Positions 1-9,191 of a stretch of DNA of 64,000 nt are shown here, piece by piece. Position 1 is the first letter of the stretch; each line of letters starts with the position of its first letter. The notes under the pieces are model-generated. The model was not told the origin of the DNA, ran no database searches, and saw only the letters and a list, made by a program, of their open reading frames with translations. The position numbers and the translations under genes were made by a program. The DNA is taken from NCBI RefSeq assembly GCF_012396555.1, contig NZ_JAAXPS010000003.1, positions 228,645-292,644 on the forward strand. Reading direction: 5' to 3'. This DNA is from Facklamia miroungae. Lineage in GTDB: Bacteria > Bacillota > Bacilli > Lactobacillales > Aerococcaceae.

Positions 1-807
1 TCGATCAGAACTTAAGCCGTCAATATCTTGCATATCCTGATAATTAGTTGTTTGAAAAAGATCGAGTGTAGTTTCTAAGTTTATTTCTGATAGTCGGTAG
101 CCATGCAGACCTGCAATGGGGTAACGCTGTAAACGTTGATGAACTTGAGCAATATTACGAGCAGATCCTCCCACTGCGACAATAGGATATTCGATTTTTT
201 TTAACCATGAGAGTGATTTGAAGGCTTTTTGAAGGTAGCGTCGGGTTTTTTCAATGGCTACGGCATCATTATGTTCTTTACCTGCGAAAAATTTCTCTTT
301 AAGGCTCACAACTCCAAAAGGAAAGGAGTGATAATGCTTAATTTCTTTGTTTTCTGATAGAGTAATCTCACAAGAGCCACCCCCCAAGTCAATTGTTACC
401 ATATTACGGTTTGGCAAGGAGTGTGAAATGGCATATTGACCAAGTGAAGCCTCTTCTTTTTCGGACAAGATCCGGATTTCGATACCAGTTTCATCTAAAA
501 CGCGTTGGATAATGGTCTCTTGATTTGCAGATTGACGAATGGCTGCCGTAGCAAAGACAATCAATTCTTCAATTTCGTGTGCTCTGGCTGCGTAATTAAA
601 GCTGGCGAGTGTTTCGGTTAGTTTTTGAATTCCTTGGTCGGCCATGACAATTTGCTCGTGATCATCGTTTATTAAATATTGAGATAAACGAGCTGCAACC
701 TTGAGGTTCGTAATTTCATGAATTTCAAAGTGGCTATCAATCCCATAGATGACCATGCGGATTGTATTTGAGCCGATATCGATTAATCCTACTTTATTGG
801 AATACAT
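1..807 (-). CDS. Ppx/GppA-family exopolyphosphatase (C-terminus outside the window)
   Basis: Reading the minus strand from the ATG at 807 gives MYSNKVGLIDIGSNTIRMVI, the N-terminal phosphate-1 motif of the ASKHA-fold Ppx/GppA family. About 130 residues on comes DLGGGSCEI, the second glycine-rich nucleotide-binding loop. These enzymes release phosphate from polyphosphate or from pppGpp in the cytoplasm. The frame is open to the window edge, so the C-terminal part is missing and exopolyphosphatase cannot be told from guanosine pentaphosphate phosphatase. A GGTGG ribosome binding site sits just upstream of the chosen ATG; a second ATG four bases further upstream is out of frame and stops at once. 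Confidence 0.85.
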   Translation of the reverse strand, partial: MYSNKVGLIDIGSNTIRMVIYGIDSHFEIHEITNLKVAARLSQYLINDDHEQIVMADQGIQKLTETLASFNYAARAHEIEELIVFATAAIRQSANQETIIQRVLDETGIEIRILSEKEEASLGQYAISHSLPNRNMVTIDLGGGSCEITLSENKEIKHYHSFPFGVVSLKEKFFAGKEHNDAVAIEKTRRYLQKAFKSLSWLKKIEYPIVAVGGSARNIAQVHQRLQRYPIAGLHGYRLSEINLETTLDLFQTTNYQDMQDIDGLSSDR

Positions 808-848
808 TCATTTCCACCTATCTATTTTGACTTAGTAACTTATTAGCA

Positions 849-1334
849 TTATTGATTGCTAAGGATCTCTTCAATTGCTTGAACAAGCTCAGAAGAGTGC
901 CTAACAATCTTTCCATTTAATTTGATAAGACCTACTGTATAGAGGTTTACGTAGGGAAACTGTGACTCAGCAACATCTTTGAGTGCTTCAATTTTTTGAG
1001 GATTATCTGCCCCTTGCTGTCTCGTATCGGAAAAGAGACCAATAATTGGAATGCCTGCTTGATAAGCAATACCAATTTCACTAGCTACTCCAGGATCGAT
1101 GATTTGACCATCAAGAACGGCTACTAAAAGATCACTTTCTAATACAGCTTCCGTATCCAAACGAGCAATCATTTTTGAATCAGCATAAGCTTGTTTATCA
1201 TTGATTTCAGCTTGCTCTTGTGGGAGGAAGATATCTAATTCAGGCATGGCTTGACGTAATTCATTAGCAACTTTTTGATTAAAGGCTAGTTCCATTTCAT
1301 TAAAGAGGGGGCTAGCAAAATATAATTTAGTCAT
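849..1334 (-). CDS. Nucleoside 2-deoxyribosyltransferase
   Basis: This 161-residue cytoplasmic protein has the family's usual length. It starts TKLYFASPLF, the beta-strand and loop that hold the base, and carries the LLVAVLDG...DPGVASEIGIAYQAG block with the conserved Asp and the Glu expected to attack deoxyribose. The family moves 2-deoxyribose between purine or pyrimidine bases, which salvages nucleosides in lactic acid bacteria. The start ATG at 1334 has a GAAAGGAT ribosome binding site. It lies 41 bp downstream of the ppx start on the same strand, so the two are probably co-transcribed. Substrate class (purine only, or purine and pyrimidine) cannot be read from the sequence. Confidence 0.88.
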   Translation of the reverse strand: MTKLYFASPLFNEMELAFNQKVANELRQAMPELDIFLPQEQAEINDKQAYADSKMIARLDTEAVLESDLLVAVLDGQIIDPGVASEIGIAYQAGIPIIGLFSDTRQQGADNPQKIEALKDVAESQFPYVNLYTVGLIKLNGKIVRHSSELVQAIEEILSNQ

Positions 1335-1454
1335 TGAATGATCCTTTCAAAAAATGATAGTAGTGAACATCTCTAAATAGAACGGACACAAATCTATTAT
1401 AGTAAATTTTTCCTGTTTCGTGTATTAATTCATTAGATTCTTTTAGATTAATTA

Positions 1455-1495
1455 TAAAAAAAACATAGTTAGTAGTTTATATACTAACTATGGCA
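1455..1495 (-). terminator. Intrinsic terminator of the cop operon
   Basis: An 11-bp perfect stem (CATAGTTAGTA at 1464-1474 with TACTAACTATG at 1482-1492) is followed, on the minus strand, by a run of eight to nine T residues (1455-1463). It sits just after the copA stop codon. Confidence 0.85.
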
Positions 1496-1501
1496 AAAGA
1501 T

Positions 1502-3970
1502 TTAAGCTAAATATTTGAGACGTAGAGCATTTAGTAGAACAGATATTGAAGAGAAACTCATAGCAAAAGCTGCGATCATCGGATTAAGCAAAGGCCCGCC
1601 AAATAGATAAAAGAATCCCATAGCAAAAGGGATACCAATTATATTATAGAAGAAAGCCCAGAAAAGATTTTGTTTAATATTGCGTATGGTCGCATGGCTT
1701 AATTGAATAGCTGTTGGAATAGTCGTTAGATTGTCATTCATAAGCACAATATCGGCTGATTCAATCGCAATATCGGTTCCTGAACCGATAGCCATACCTA
1801 TATCGGCTTGAGCGAGAGCAGGGGCATCATTGATCCCATCACCTACCATAATTACTTTATTACCCTCCGCTTGTACTTTTTTAACAATCTTTGATTTGTC
1901 TTCTGGTAAGACTTCCGCAAAAACTTGGTCAAGTCCGACTACTTGTCCGATATGCTTGGCAGTTGCTTGATTATCGCCGGTTACCATTATCACTTTTAAT
2001 CCCATTTCTTTAAGTTGCTGAACAACTCCTGCACTAGATTCTTTGATAGGATCTGAAATGGCTAAAATCCCATGAAATTCTTTGTCAATACTAAAATAAA
2101 TAACGGTTTTTGCTTGTTCACTTAGTTTTTCAGCTTGAGCAAGAAATTCTTGCGGAATGGGAGAGGTCAATATTTCATTCATCAATCGTAGATTTCCTAT
2201 ATGGATAACGGATTGATTGACAACTCCACTGATTCCTTTTCCTGTGATGGTTTGAATTTGTTTGAGAGGTGTATATTGGATGTTTTGACTTTCAGCGAAA
2301 TTAATGACTGCCTTTGCTAAAGGATGTTCAGAATTGGATTCTACACTGGCTAGCATACTCAATACGATGTCTTTTTTGTCTTCTGACAAAGGATAGAAGT
2401 CAGTCACACTTGTTTTACCTTGGGTGATGGTTCCTGTTTTATCCAGCAAAATAGTATCAGCCTGGTGGGTGGTTTCTAAACTTTGACTACTTTTAATCAG
2501 AATCCCCTTTTGAGCAGCATTTCCAGTACCAACCATAATAGCAGTAGGGGTAGCGAGTCCAAGCGCACAAGGACAAGCAATAATTAGTACACTAATAAAA
2601 ATCTGTAAACTAAAAGTTAAGGATTGATTCATAATAAGTAACCAAAAAAGACCGCTTAGAATGGCAATAATCATAACACTTGGTACAAAATAGGAAGCTA
2701 CCTGATCTGCAAATTTTGCAATTTGGGCTTTAGAAGATTGAGCTTCATTAACTAATTTAATAATTTGTGAGAGGGTAGTATCTTGTCCAACACGAGTGAC
2801 TTCAACAGTGAAGGAACCCGTCTTATTAATACTGGCGCCCGTCACCTTATCCCCCGCTTTTTTGCCGACAGGCATCGATTCTCCGGTTAGCATCGACTCA
2901 TCGATACTCGATTGTCCTTGGAGAATGACTCCATCCATAGGAATGGTATCACCTGGTCTTATTTGCAGGTGGTCGCCGGGTTGTATTCGCTCGCTAGGAA
3001 TAATTTCAATCGATCCATCTTCTTTAATTCTTCTTGCTTCTTTTGGAGCTAAATCCATTAAAGATTTGATGGCAGAAGAGGTTCTTCCCTTAGCAAGATC
3101 TTCCAAGTATTTACCAAGAGTCATCAAAGTAACAATCACTGCGGCTGATTCAAAATATAATTCTAAATGATGACCTGATGGATTAGGATGAAGTAAAAGA
3201 TAAATAGTGACAACGACTCCTTGAATAAAGGCAGCCCCACTACCAATCGCCACTAGAGAATCCATATTAGGATGACGATTGATTAGACTCTTAAATCCAC
3301 GAATAAACATTTCTTTACCTAAATACAGTAAACCGGCACTTAAAAAGAGTTGTAACAAAGCATGGATTAGTGGGTTTTGTTTGATGGACAGAATAGAGGG
3401 TAAGTTGATACCTATCATTGGACCCATGGCTATTAGTAAGAGCGGTAAGGTTAATAAGACCATACCGTATATTTTTCGTTTGCTTTTAGTCAAATGCTTT
3501 TGTTCTCGTTCGATATCTTTTTGATAGTGTTCTTCAGGTGAAATAATTAAGCTAGCGTCGTAACCGACTTGTTGAACTGCTTGAATTGCTTGTTCAGGAT
3601 GTGCTTTATCTTTCCATTCGATGTTCAATGTAGCAGTCGCATAGTTAACTTGAGCCGAGTGAACATCAGGCATTTCCTTGGCAGCTTTTTCGACCGTTTG
3701 AGCACATGAAGCACAGGACATACCCTCAATGCGAAAATTTTGGATAAGGGCTTCATCAAAAGATGGAAGGAGATGGTAACCAACGTTTTCAATGCGGTCT
3801 GCCATTTTTTCAAAATTGATGATTTGTGGATCATAATCTACTTTGACTGTTTGCTGGAGTAAATTAACTTGGGCTTGGTTAACCCCTTCTGTTGCATTTA
3901 AGGCCTTTTCTACTGTACTCGCACAAGCAGCACAAGACATTCCTTCAATAGAATAAATGGTGGATTTCAT
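1502..3970 (-). CDS. copA: Copper-translocating P1B-type ATPase
   Basis: This 822-residue membrane pump uses ATP to export Cu(I). There are two N-terminal heavy-metal-associated domains, each with a GMSCAxCA metal site (Cys13/Cys16, and a second about residue 85). The membrane metal site CPCALGLATP is near residue 464, the phosphorylated Asp of DKTGT near 509, the HP motif (SEHPLA) of P1B pumps near 550, and the hinge GDGINDAP near 709. Paired transmembrane segments flank these in the family's normal order. The CPC site plus adjacent copZ and copY point to monovalent copper. RBS GGGAGG precedes the ATG. It is the last gene of copY-copZ-copA, starting 21 bp after copZ. Confidence 0.96.
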   Translation of the reverse strand: MKSTIYSIEGMSCAACASTVEKALNATEGVNQAQVNLLQQTVKVDYDPQIINFEKMADRIENVGYHLLPSFDEALIQNFRIEGMSCASCAQTVEKAAKEMPDVHSAQVNYATATLNIEWKDKAHPEQAIQAVQQVGYDASLIISPEEHYQKDIEREQKHLTKSKRKIYGMVLLTLPLLLIAMGPMIGINLPSILSIKQNPLIHALLQLFLSAGLLYLGKEMFIRGFKSLINRHPNMDSLVAIGSGAAFIQGVVVTIYLLLHPNPSGHHLELYFESAAVIVTLMTLGKYLEDLAKGRTSSAIKSLMDLAPKEARRIKEDGSIEIIPSERIQPGDHLQIRPGDTIPMDGVILQGQSSIDESMLTGESMPVGKKAGDKVTGASINKTGSFTVEVTRVGQDTTLSQIIKLVNEAQSSKAQIAKFADQVASYFVPSVMIIAILSGLFWLLIMNQSLTFSLQIFISVLIIACPCALGLATPTAIMVGTGNAAQKGILIKSSQSLETTHQADTILLDKTGTITQGKTSVTDFYPLSEDKKDIVLSMLASVESNSEHPLAKAVINFAESQNIQYTPLKQIQTITGKGISGVVNQSVIHIGNLRLMNEILTSPIPQEFLAQAEKLSEQAKTVIYFSIDKEFHGILAISDPIKESSAGVVQQLKEMGLKVIMVTGDNQATAKHIGQVVGLDQVFAEVLPEDKSKIVKKVQAEGNKVIMVGDGINDAPALAQADIGMAIGSGTDIAIESADIVLMNDNLTTIPTAIQLSHATIRNIKQNLFWAFFYNIIGIPFAMGFFYLFGGPLLNPMIAAFAMSFSSISVLLNALRLKYLA

Positions 3971-3990
3971 ACTAGACCTCCCTGACAGGT

Positions 3991-4200
3991 TTATTTTTTG
4001 GATAGTTGATAATGGGTATCCTTCAATTGATGATTCAGATCTTCTATGGTTAAATGATCTTGAAATTCAATAGTGACCTCTTTATTGTCTAATTGAATAT
4101 GAAGGTTCTCTACTCCATCGATCGCTAAAAGTAAATCTTGAATTGTTTGAGCGCAATGACTACATGACATCCCTTGGACTGTAAAAGTTTGTTTTTCCAT
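3991..4200 (-). CDS. copZ: Copper chaperone
   Basis: A 69-residue single heavy-metal-associated domain with GMSCSHCAQT near residue 10, where the two Cys bind Cu(I). In known cop systems this protein carries copper in the cytoplasm, docks on CopA and hands copper to CopY. It lies between copY and copA with an 18-bp gap to copY and its own GGAGG ribosome binding site. Length and domain are exactly those expected for CopZ. Confidence 0.93.
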   Translation of the reverse strand: MEKQTFTVQGMSCSHCAQTIQDLLLAIDGVENLHIQLDNKEVTIEFQDHLTIEDLNHQLKDTHYQLSKK

Positions 4201-4218
4201 GATAATTCCTCCATTAAA

Positions 4219-4668
4219 TTAATGTGATTGAGAATGACAACAACATTGGCCAGATGGACAGTTACATACAAGTTGTTGTGGAGAAGTTTGCTTTTTAATT
4301 AAAAGCTGACTAATTAACTGTTGACAATCCTCTTGCGATAAGTTGGTTTGATCTAAGAGTTGACTAATGGCTTCAGCTTTTTGAAGATTACAAATCCGCT
4401 GAAGAAAACTATTTAAGACTAGCTGATTAGCTTTTTTTTCACTAATTGTAGCTTGATAATGGTAGGGTTTTTGATCACCGGTCAGTATTAAATGCTTTTT
4501 TTGTAAAAGACGATTAATTAAAGTCTTGATGGTTGCCTCCTTCCAATCTGAAAATTGATTTGCAATGTCAATAATTTGACGAGAGGTAAGGGGTTGATGG
4601 GACCAGACGATCCGCATGATTTCCCATTCTGCATCGCTAATAGTTGGAACTGAAAGTTCTTCTTGCAT
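4219..4668 (-). CDS. copY: CopY copper-responsive repressor, BlaI/MecI family
   Basis: This 149-residue winged-helix repressor begins with the BlaI/MecI fold (ISDAEWEIMRIVWSH, then WKEATIKTLINRLLQKK as recognition helix and wing). It ends with the CxCxxxxCxC metal cluster of CopY (CNCPSGQCCC). In this family zinc holds the dimer on DNA, and Cu(I) delivered by CopZ replaces it and releases the operator. I place the start at the ATG at 4668, with AGAGGAG seven bases upstream; a TTG one codon earlier is less likely. It is the first gene of copYZA, so it represses itself through the two cop boxes just upstream. Confidence 0.94.
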   Translation of the reverse strand: MQEELSVPTISDAEWEIMRIVWSHQPLTSRQIIDIANQFSDWKEATIKTLINRLLQKKHLILTGDQKPYHYQATISEKKANQLVLNSFLQRICNLQKAEAISQLLDQTNLSQEDCQQLISQLLIKKQTSPQQLVCNCPSGQCCCHSQSH

Positions 4669-4687
4669 CAAAAAACTCCTCTCTGAT

Positions 4688-4722
4688 TACATTTGTAACT
4701 ATAATTAAAGTTTACATCTGTA
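4688..4722. promoter_or_regulatory. Two cop boxes (CopY operators)
   Basis: TACATTTGTA at 4688-4697 and TACATCTGTA at 4713-4722 both match the CopY operator TACAnnTGTA exactly. They are 25 bp apart centre to centre and lie 20 to 54 bp upstream of copY. The divergent lipoprotein gene starts about 80 bp further on, so its promoter could also be affected. Confidence 0.9.
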
Positions 4723-4802
4723 AACACATAATTGCAAGTTTAACCTTAGTTTTTTATACGATTTACCGCTATAATAAAGAAAAATAATATGTAGGAGGGA
4801 AA

Positions 4803-5846
4803 ATGATGAAGAAGTACTACAAATTATTGGCTCTAATACTAGCAATGGCATTAGGTCTGATTGCTTGTGATAGTGGAAATAAAGGGCCATCTAACTCACA
4901 AAATGTTTCAGAACGAGTCCTCACAGATACAAAAGATATGGATAATCAGCAAATGAAAATGGCTGATGAAAACTATCAAGAGGAATCTAATGTAGATCAA
5001 AGTTACCTCATTCAAAATGCTGATATGTATTTTGAGACTTTAAAGTATGATGATTCTAAAAAAGCCTTGTTCGAAATCATTAATAATAGCCAAGGTACGA
5101 TTCAGTACCAAAATGAATTTCTCATGGATGGTGGGTATGATTCCGATGCTAATCAAGAATTGAGAGAGTTAAGTTTGGTGGCTCGTATACCTCAAGCCGA
5201 TTTTAATCAAACGTTTGAAAAGCTTCAAGATTTACCAAATGCCTCACTACAATCTGCAAGTAGGGGATCTGAAGATGTGACACGATCGGTGAATGATATT
5301 GAGATACGTATAAAGGCCGTAGAAGATCGTTTAGAACGCCTGAATGATTTATTAGATAAAGCAGAGAAGATTGAAGAAATTGTTCGAATTCAAACAGAAA
5401 TTGAAAATGCTATTGTGCAAAGAGATCAATATTTGGCAGAAAAAGCTAATCTTAAAAATGAAATTGATCAGGCTACAATAAATATAACTTTGCGTGAACG
5501 CTATGTATTAGCGCAAGAGCGTAATCAAAACTATTCTTTTAGCACCCGTATTGCGAATACATTTAAACAAGCTTTAGTTTCGACTAAATGGCTGTTGGAA
5601 AATATAGTCCTCTTTTTGGTAGCCGCTTTCCCATTACTAATGATCCTGTTGATTTTATATCTGTTCTACCGGTTAGTGGTTAAACAATTTTTAAAAAATT
5701 ATCGCATGTATCATCCTAAAAAAGAAAAAAAGAATAAAATGTTGGCCGGAACGGAAAATGAAGAGAATGAAAAGTCTGAGACATCAATTAAACAGACACT
5801 TCCTCTCAATGAAACAGATGAAAAAAGTGAAAACATCCGAAAATAG
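4803..5846 (+). CDS. DUF4349 lipoprotein
   Basis: A 347-residue membrane-attached protein with a lipoprotein signal peptide ending LGLIAC (lipid-bearing Cys22). The extracytoplasmic part is a DUF4349 domain (about residues 65-300), including a heptad-rich coiled coil around RLERLNDLLDKAEKIEEIV. One transmembrane segment follows (about 265-290, VLFLVAAFPLLMILLILYLF), then a highly charged cytoplasmic tail of about 55 residues. The role of DUF4349 proteins is not established. TAGGAGGG precedes tandem ATG codons at 4803 and 4806. It is transcribed alone, divergent from copYZA. Confidence 0.8.
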   Translation: MMKKYYKLLALILAMALGLIACDSGNKGPSNSQNVSERVLTDTKDMDNQQMKMADENYQEESNVDQSYLIQNADMYFETLKYDDSKKALFEIINNSQGTIQYQNEFLMDGGYDSDANQELRELSLVARIPQADFNQTFEKLQDLPNASLQSASRGSEDVTRSVNDIEIRIKAVEDRLERLNDLLDKAEKIEEIVRIQTEIENAIVQRDQYLAEKANLKNEIDQATINITLRERYVLAQERNQNYSFSTRIANTFKQALVSTKWLLENIVLFLVAAFPLLMILLILYLFYRLVVKQFLKNYRMYHPKKEKKNKMLAGTENEENEKSETSIKQTLPLNETDEKSENIRK

Positions 5847-5949
5847 TCAAATCTAAAACAATTAATAATGAATTAAATGAAATTATTGAGAACAGTTTTA
5901 TAAAGGTGTATCATAATAGTGATAGCGAAATATAAGGAGTGGTTCATAC

Positions 5950-6924
5950 ATGTTTCAACAGTTACAAGACAATATTAAGGGTAAAAATATTTCCATTGTT
6001 TTCCCCGAGGGAAATGATGCGCGTGTTTTAGGTGCAGCTGTTCGCTTGCATGCTGAAGATATTGTAAAGCCGATTGTATTAGGAAATGAAAAAGAAATTA
6101 GAAAATTAGCTGAAGAAAAAAATTGGGTGATTGAAGGAATCACAATTCATGACCCATCAAATTATGCAAAAATGGACGAATTAGTTGAGGCTTTCGTGGA
6201 ACGCCGCAAGGGGAAAAATACGCGTGAACAAGCTGTTGAAATGTTAAAAGATCCTGCTTATTTTGGTACGATGCTCGTCTATACTGGAGAAGCGGATGGA
6301 ATGGTTTGTGGGGCTGTTTATTCAACGAGCGATACTGTCAGACCTGCTTTGCAAATTATTAAAACTCGTCCAGGCGTTAACCTCATCTCAGGTGCTTTTA
6401 TCATGGTACCACCCCATACCAATGGTCAAAAGCTAGTCTTTGCTGATTGTGCGATCAATATTAACCCTGATTCACAATCACTAGCTGAAATAGCAGTCGA
6501 GAGTGCTAAGACAGCTAAAATTTTCGGTATTGATCCTAAAGTAGCCATGTTAAGCTTTTCCTCCCATGGATCTGCTAAGTCACCAGAGGTTGATAAGGTG
6601 GCTGAAGCAACAAAAATGGCTAAAGAACTTGCACCAGAATTAATCATTGATGGAGAAATTCAATTTGATGCAGCTATTGTTCCAGAAGTTGCTGCTCAAA
6701 AAGTTCCGGGATCCATCTTAGATGGACAAGCTACCGTGTTTGTCTTCCCTGAAATCCAATCAGGTAATATCGGCTATAAAATTGCTCAACGTCTTGGAAA
6801 CTTCCAAGCGGTCGGTCCGATTCTGCAAGGTCTTAACAAGCCGGTTTCTGACCTTTCACGAGGTTGCGTAGAAGAAGATGTTTTCAAGGTAGCCATTATT
6901 ACAGCCAATCAAGTGATCGGTTAA
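5950..6924 (+). CDS. pta: Phosphate acetyltransferase
   Basis: This 324-residue cytoplasmic enzyme interconverts acetyl-CoA and acetyl phosphate in the mixed-acid/acetate pathway, giving ATP together with acetate kinase. Typical blocks are visible: IVFPEGNDARVLGAAVRL at the N-terminus, GMVCGAVYSTSDTVRPALQ in the middle, and the C-terminal NIGYKIAQRLGNFQAVGPILQG. Length matches the short, single-domain Pta of Firmicutes. An AAGGAG ribosome binding site precedes the ATG. The gene stands alone and ends in a clear terminator; no ackA is beside it. Confidence 0.96.
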   Translation: MFQQLQDNIKGKNISIVFPEGNDARVLGAAVRLHAEDIVKPIVLGNEKEIRKLAEEKNWVIEGITIHDPSNYAKMDELVEAFVERRKGKNTREQAVEMLKDPAYFGTMLVYTGEADGMVCGAVYSTSDTVRPALQIIKTRPGVNLISGAFIMVPPHTNGQKLVFADCAININPDSQSLAEIAVESAKTAKIFGIDPKVAMLSFSSHGSAKSPEVDKVAEATKMAKELAPELIIDGEIQFDAAIVPEVAAQKVPGSILDGQATVFVFPEIQSGNIGYKIAQRLGNFQAVGPILQGLNKPVSDLSRGCVEEDVFKVAIITANQVIG

Positions 6925-6953
6925 TCGAGCAGATAACTAATAATAATAGTCTG

Positions 6954-6990
6954 AACTTCCTAACAAATTATTTTGCTAGGAAGTTTTTTT
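6954..6990 (+). terminator. Terminator after pta
   Basis: A 9-bp stem, AACTTCCTA (6954-6962) with TAGGAAGTT (6977-6985), followed by a T run. Confidence 0.88.
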
Positions 6991-7072
6991 GTTAAATCGC
7001 ATAAAAAGCATTCACAAAATGAAAGTTAATGGTACAATGAACTTTGTGAAAAAATAATTCTGGAGGTTATCA

Positions 7073-9130
7073 ATGAAAAAAACACTCTCAAAGCAACTAT
7101 TACTGGTCGCAACTCTTGTTCTCAATAGTCTGACCCCTATCGTTTTACAGGTTAACGCTACAGAACCAGTGACGGTAGAAACGAGTCAAGCACAAAAAGA
7201 ATATGATTCTCAAGCGTCGAATTTGACCGAGGTATTAAACCAGCCTAATAATGCAGCAATAAATAGTGATTCACCTGAAAAAGAGGCTGGGTCAACTGTT
7301 TACGATTCACAAAGTTTGGAAGAGGGAGTTTCACAAACTCCTCTAACTGTTGAAGAATATAAACAACTTGATGCTACAACCTTAGCTGAGATGATTCGAA
7401 GTGGGAAAACGACTAGCCAAGAATTAATTGAGTTGGCTTTTCAAGTGATCGAAGAAACGAATCCTGATCTTAATAATATTATTTCAACTCGCAAAGAGGA
7501 GGCTTTAGCAGAAGCAGCCGCTTTAGAAGATAAAGGACAACCCTTTTATGGTGTGCCTATGTTGGTAAAGGGCTTAGGTCATTCAGTTGAGGGTGGTATA
7601 AATTCGAATGGTTTGAAATTTTTAGAAGATCAGATCTCTCAAAGAGATGGACGCCAAGTTAAAGCGTTTAAAGAAGCAGGCTTTATAGTGATTGGACAAA
7701 CCTCGTATCCTCAGTTTGGTTGGATCAATGTCACCAACTCTGAATTATACGGAGACACCCATAATCCATGGAACTTAGACCATAATCCAGGAGGTTCTTC
7801 TGGAGGATCTGCAGCCGCTGTAGCGATTGGACAAGTACCAATTGCCAGTTCAAGCGATGCCGGGGGATCAACCCGAATCCCAGCTTCATGGTCTGGCCTA
7901 ATTGGTCTACATCCTTCCAGAGGAATCTTAACTTGGGACAGTAGCTCTGAAAAAAACCAAACCACACATTTTGCTGAAACAAAATCAATGCAAGATACGA
8001 TTACTCTTTTTGAAACGTTATTGAAGGATAAGACTAAAAATGAAGTGCTTGAGGGGACATTTGATAAGTCAACACCAATTGCCTTTACAACCATGACTCC
8101 AGCTGGCACAGTGATTTCACAAGATGCAATAAATGCGGTTAGAGGGGTAGTTAACTTCTTAAAAGGAGAGGGCTATCAGATAGAAGAAGTTGCTTACCCC
8201 GTGGACGGTAAGAAACTGATGGAAAATTATTACATTCTCGCTTCTTCCTATGCAGGATCACTCGATTATATGGCGAAAAGGCCGTTAGGTCGCCCTATTC
8301 AAAGAGAAGATGTTGAATTGCTAACTTGGGCCTTGTATCAAACTTCTAAAGACCTGACTAAAGAAGATGTGGCTAGCGCTTGGGAGAATATCCAGCAGAT
8401 TACTGCAGAGATGGAAGCTTTCTATACTAAATATCCAGTTTTGCTAACAGCTACTAACGCTTTCCCTGCACCTAAAGCTGATTATAATCATATCAGTCAG
8501 GAAATGGCTGTAAAAATGGAAGACATGTCACAGTTAAGTAAAGCAGAAAAATTACAGCTTATTTATGACCAATGGTTACCAGCCTGGACCTTAACTCCCT
8601 ATACCCAATTGGCTAATTTAACAGGGACCCCCGCCTTAAGTTTACCGACCTATCTAACGGCTAATAATTTACCAATGGGTGTGATGTTTAATACGTTTGC
8701 TAAAAACGATCGGAGTCTCTTACAAATCGGAAAATTGTTAGAAGAAAATAATCGTTTTATAACCTATTATCACCGACCTGAAAAGCCTCAACCCCCTGTA
8801 AACACTCCAGAAACGGATGGAGGAGAAGAGGAACTTCAACCTTTACCTAGCCAAAGTGAGGAGGAAGAAGTGATTGTTGAATCGCTTGATTCAGTTGAAG
8901 AGTGGAATAATTTAGAAGAAAATATAGAAGATACAGTCGATAAAGTTAAAATGGAATATCCTACTTCTAAATCTGGATTAGACAATCATCAGACGACTAA
9001 CTCACAAACGGTAGCAGCTAAGACAGATGATTCCCTGCCCGCAACAGGAGAAAAGCCTTTATCCCTCGTATATGGTATTAGCTTTACTATGCTAGGATTA
9101 GCTAGTTATCTTATTAGAAAAAAATACTAA
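7073..9130 (+). CDS. Cell-wall-anchored amidase-signature-family protein (LPXTG)
   Basis: A 685-residue secreted protein. Residues 1-29 are a signal peptide (KKTLSKQL then a hydrophobic core, cut after VNA). Residues about 100-570 are an amidase-signature domain with the catalytic triad visible: Lys in GVPMLVKGLG (about 166), cis-Ser in GGSSGGSAAAVAIG (about 242) and nucleophile Ser in DAGGSTRIPASWSG (about 266). An acidic, proline-rich linker (about 585-650) leads to LPATGEKP, a hydrophobic segment and RKKY, a sortase signal. Known amidase-signature enzymes hydrolyse amides or act in transamidation; a wall-anchored form suggests an extracellular amide or peptide substrate, which I cannot name. 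RBS TGGAGG. Transcribed alone. Confidence 0.88.
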   Translation: MKKTLSKQLLLVATLVLNSLTPIVLQVNATEPVTVETSQAQKEYDSQASNLTEVLNQPNNAAINSDSPEKEAGSTVYDSQSLEEGVSQTPLTVEEYKQLDATTLAEMIRSGKTTSQELIELAFQVIEETNPDLNNIISTRKEEALAEAAALEDKGQPFYGVPMLVKGLGHSVEGGINSNGLKFLEDQISQRDGRQVKAFKEAGFIVIGQTSYPQFGWINVTNSELYGDTHNPWNLDHNPGGSSGGSAAAVAIGQVPIASSSDAGGSTRIPASWSGLIGLHPSRGILTWDSSSEKNQTTHFAETKSMQDTITLFETLLKDKTKNEVLEGTFDKSTPIAFTTMTPAGTVISQDAINAVRGVVNFLKGEGYQIEEVAYPVDGKKLMENYYILASSYAGSLDYMAKRPLGRPIQREDVELLTWALYQTSKDLTKEDVASAWENIQQITAEMEAFYTKYPVLLTATNAFPAPKADYNHISQEMAVKMEDMSQLSKAEKLQLIYDQWLPAWTLTPYTQLANLTGTPALSLPTYLTANNLPMGVMFNTFAKNDRSLLQIGKLLEENNRFITYYHRPEKPQPPVNTPETDGGEEELQPLPSQSEEEEVIVESLDSVEEWNNLEENIEDTVDKVKMEYPTSKSGLDNHQTTNSQTVAAKTDDSLPATGEKPLSLVYGISFTMLGLASYLIRKKY

Positions 9131-9139
9131 ATGAATAGA

Positions 9140-9167
9140 AAGAACCGCCCCAATAGGAGCGGTTCTT
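9140..9167. terminator. Bidirectional terminator between convergent genes
   Basis: A perfect 9-bp stem, AAGAACCGC (9140-9148) with GCGGTTCTT (9159-9167). It lies between the amidase gene and the convergent DUF4430 gene and could serve both. Confidence 0.75.
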
Positions 9168-9191
9168 AATTATTACATGTGTCTATATAAA

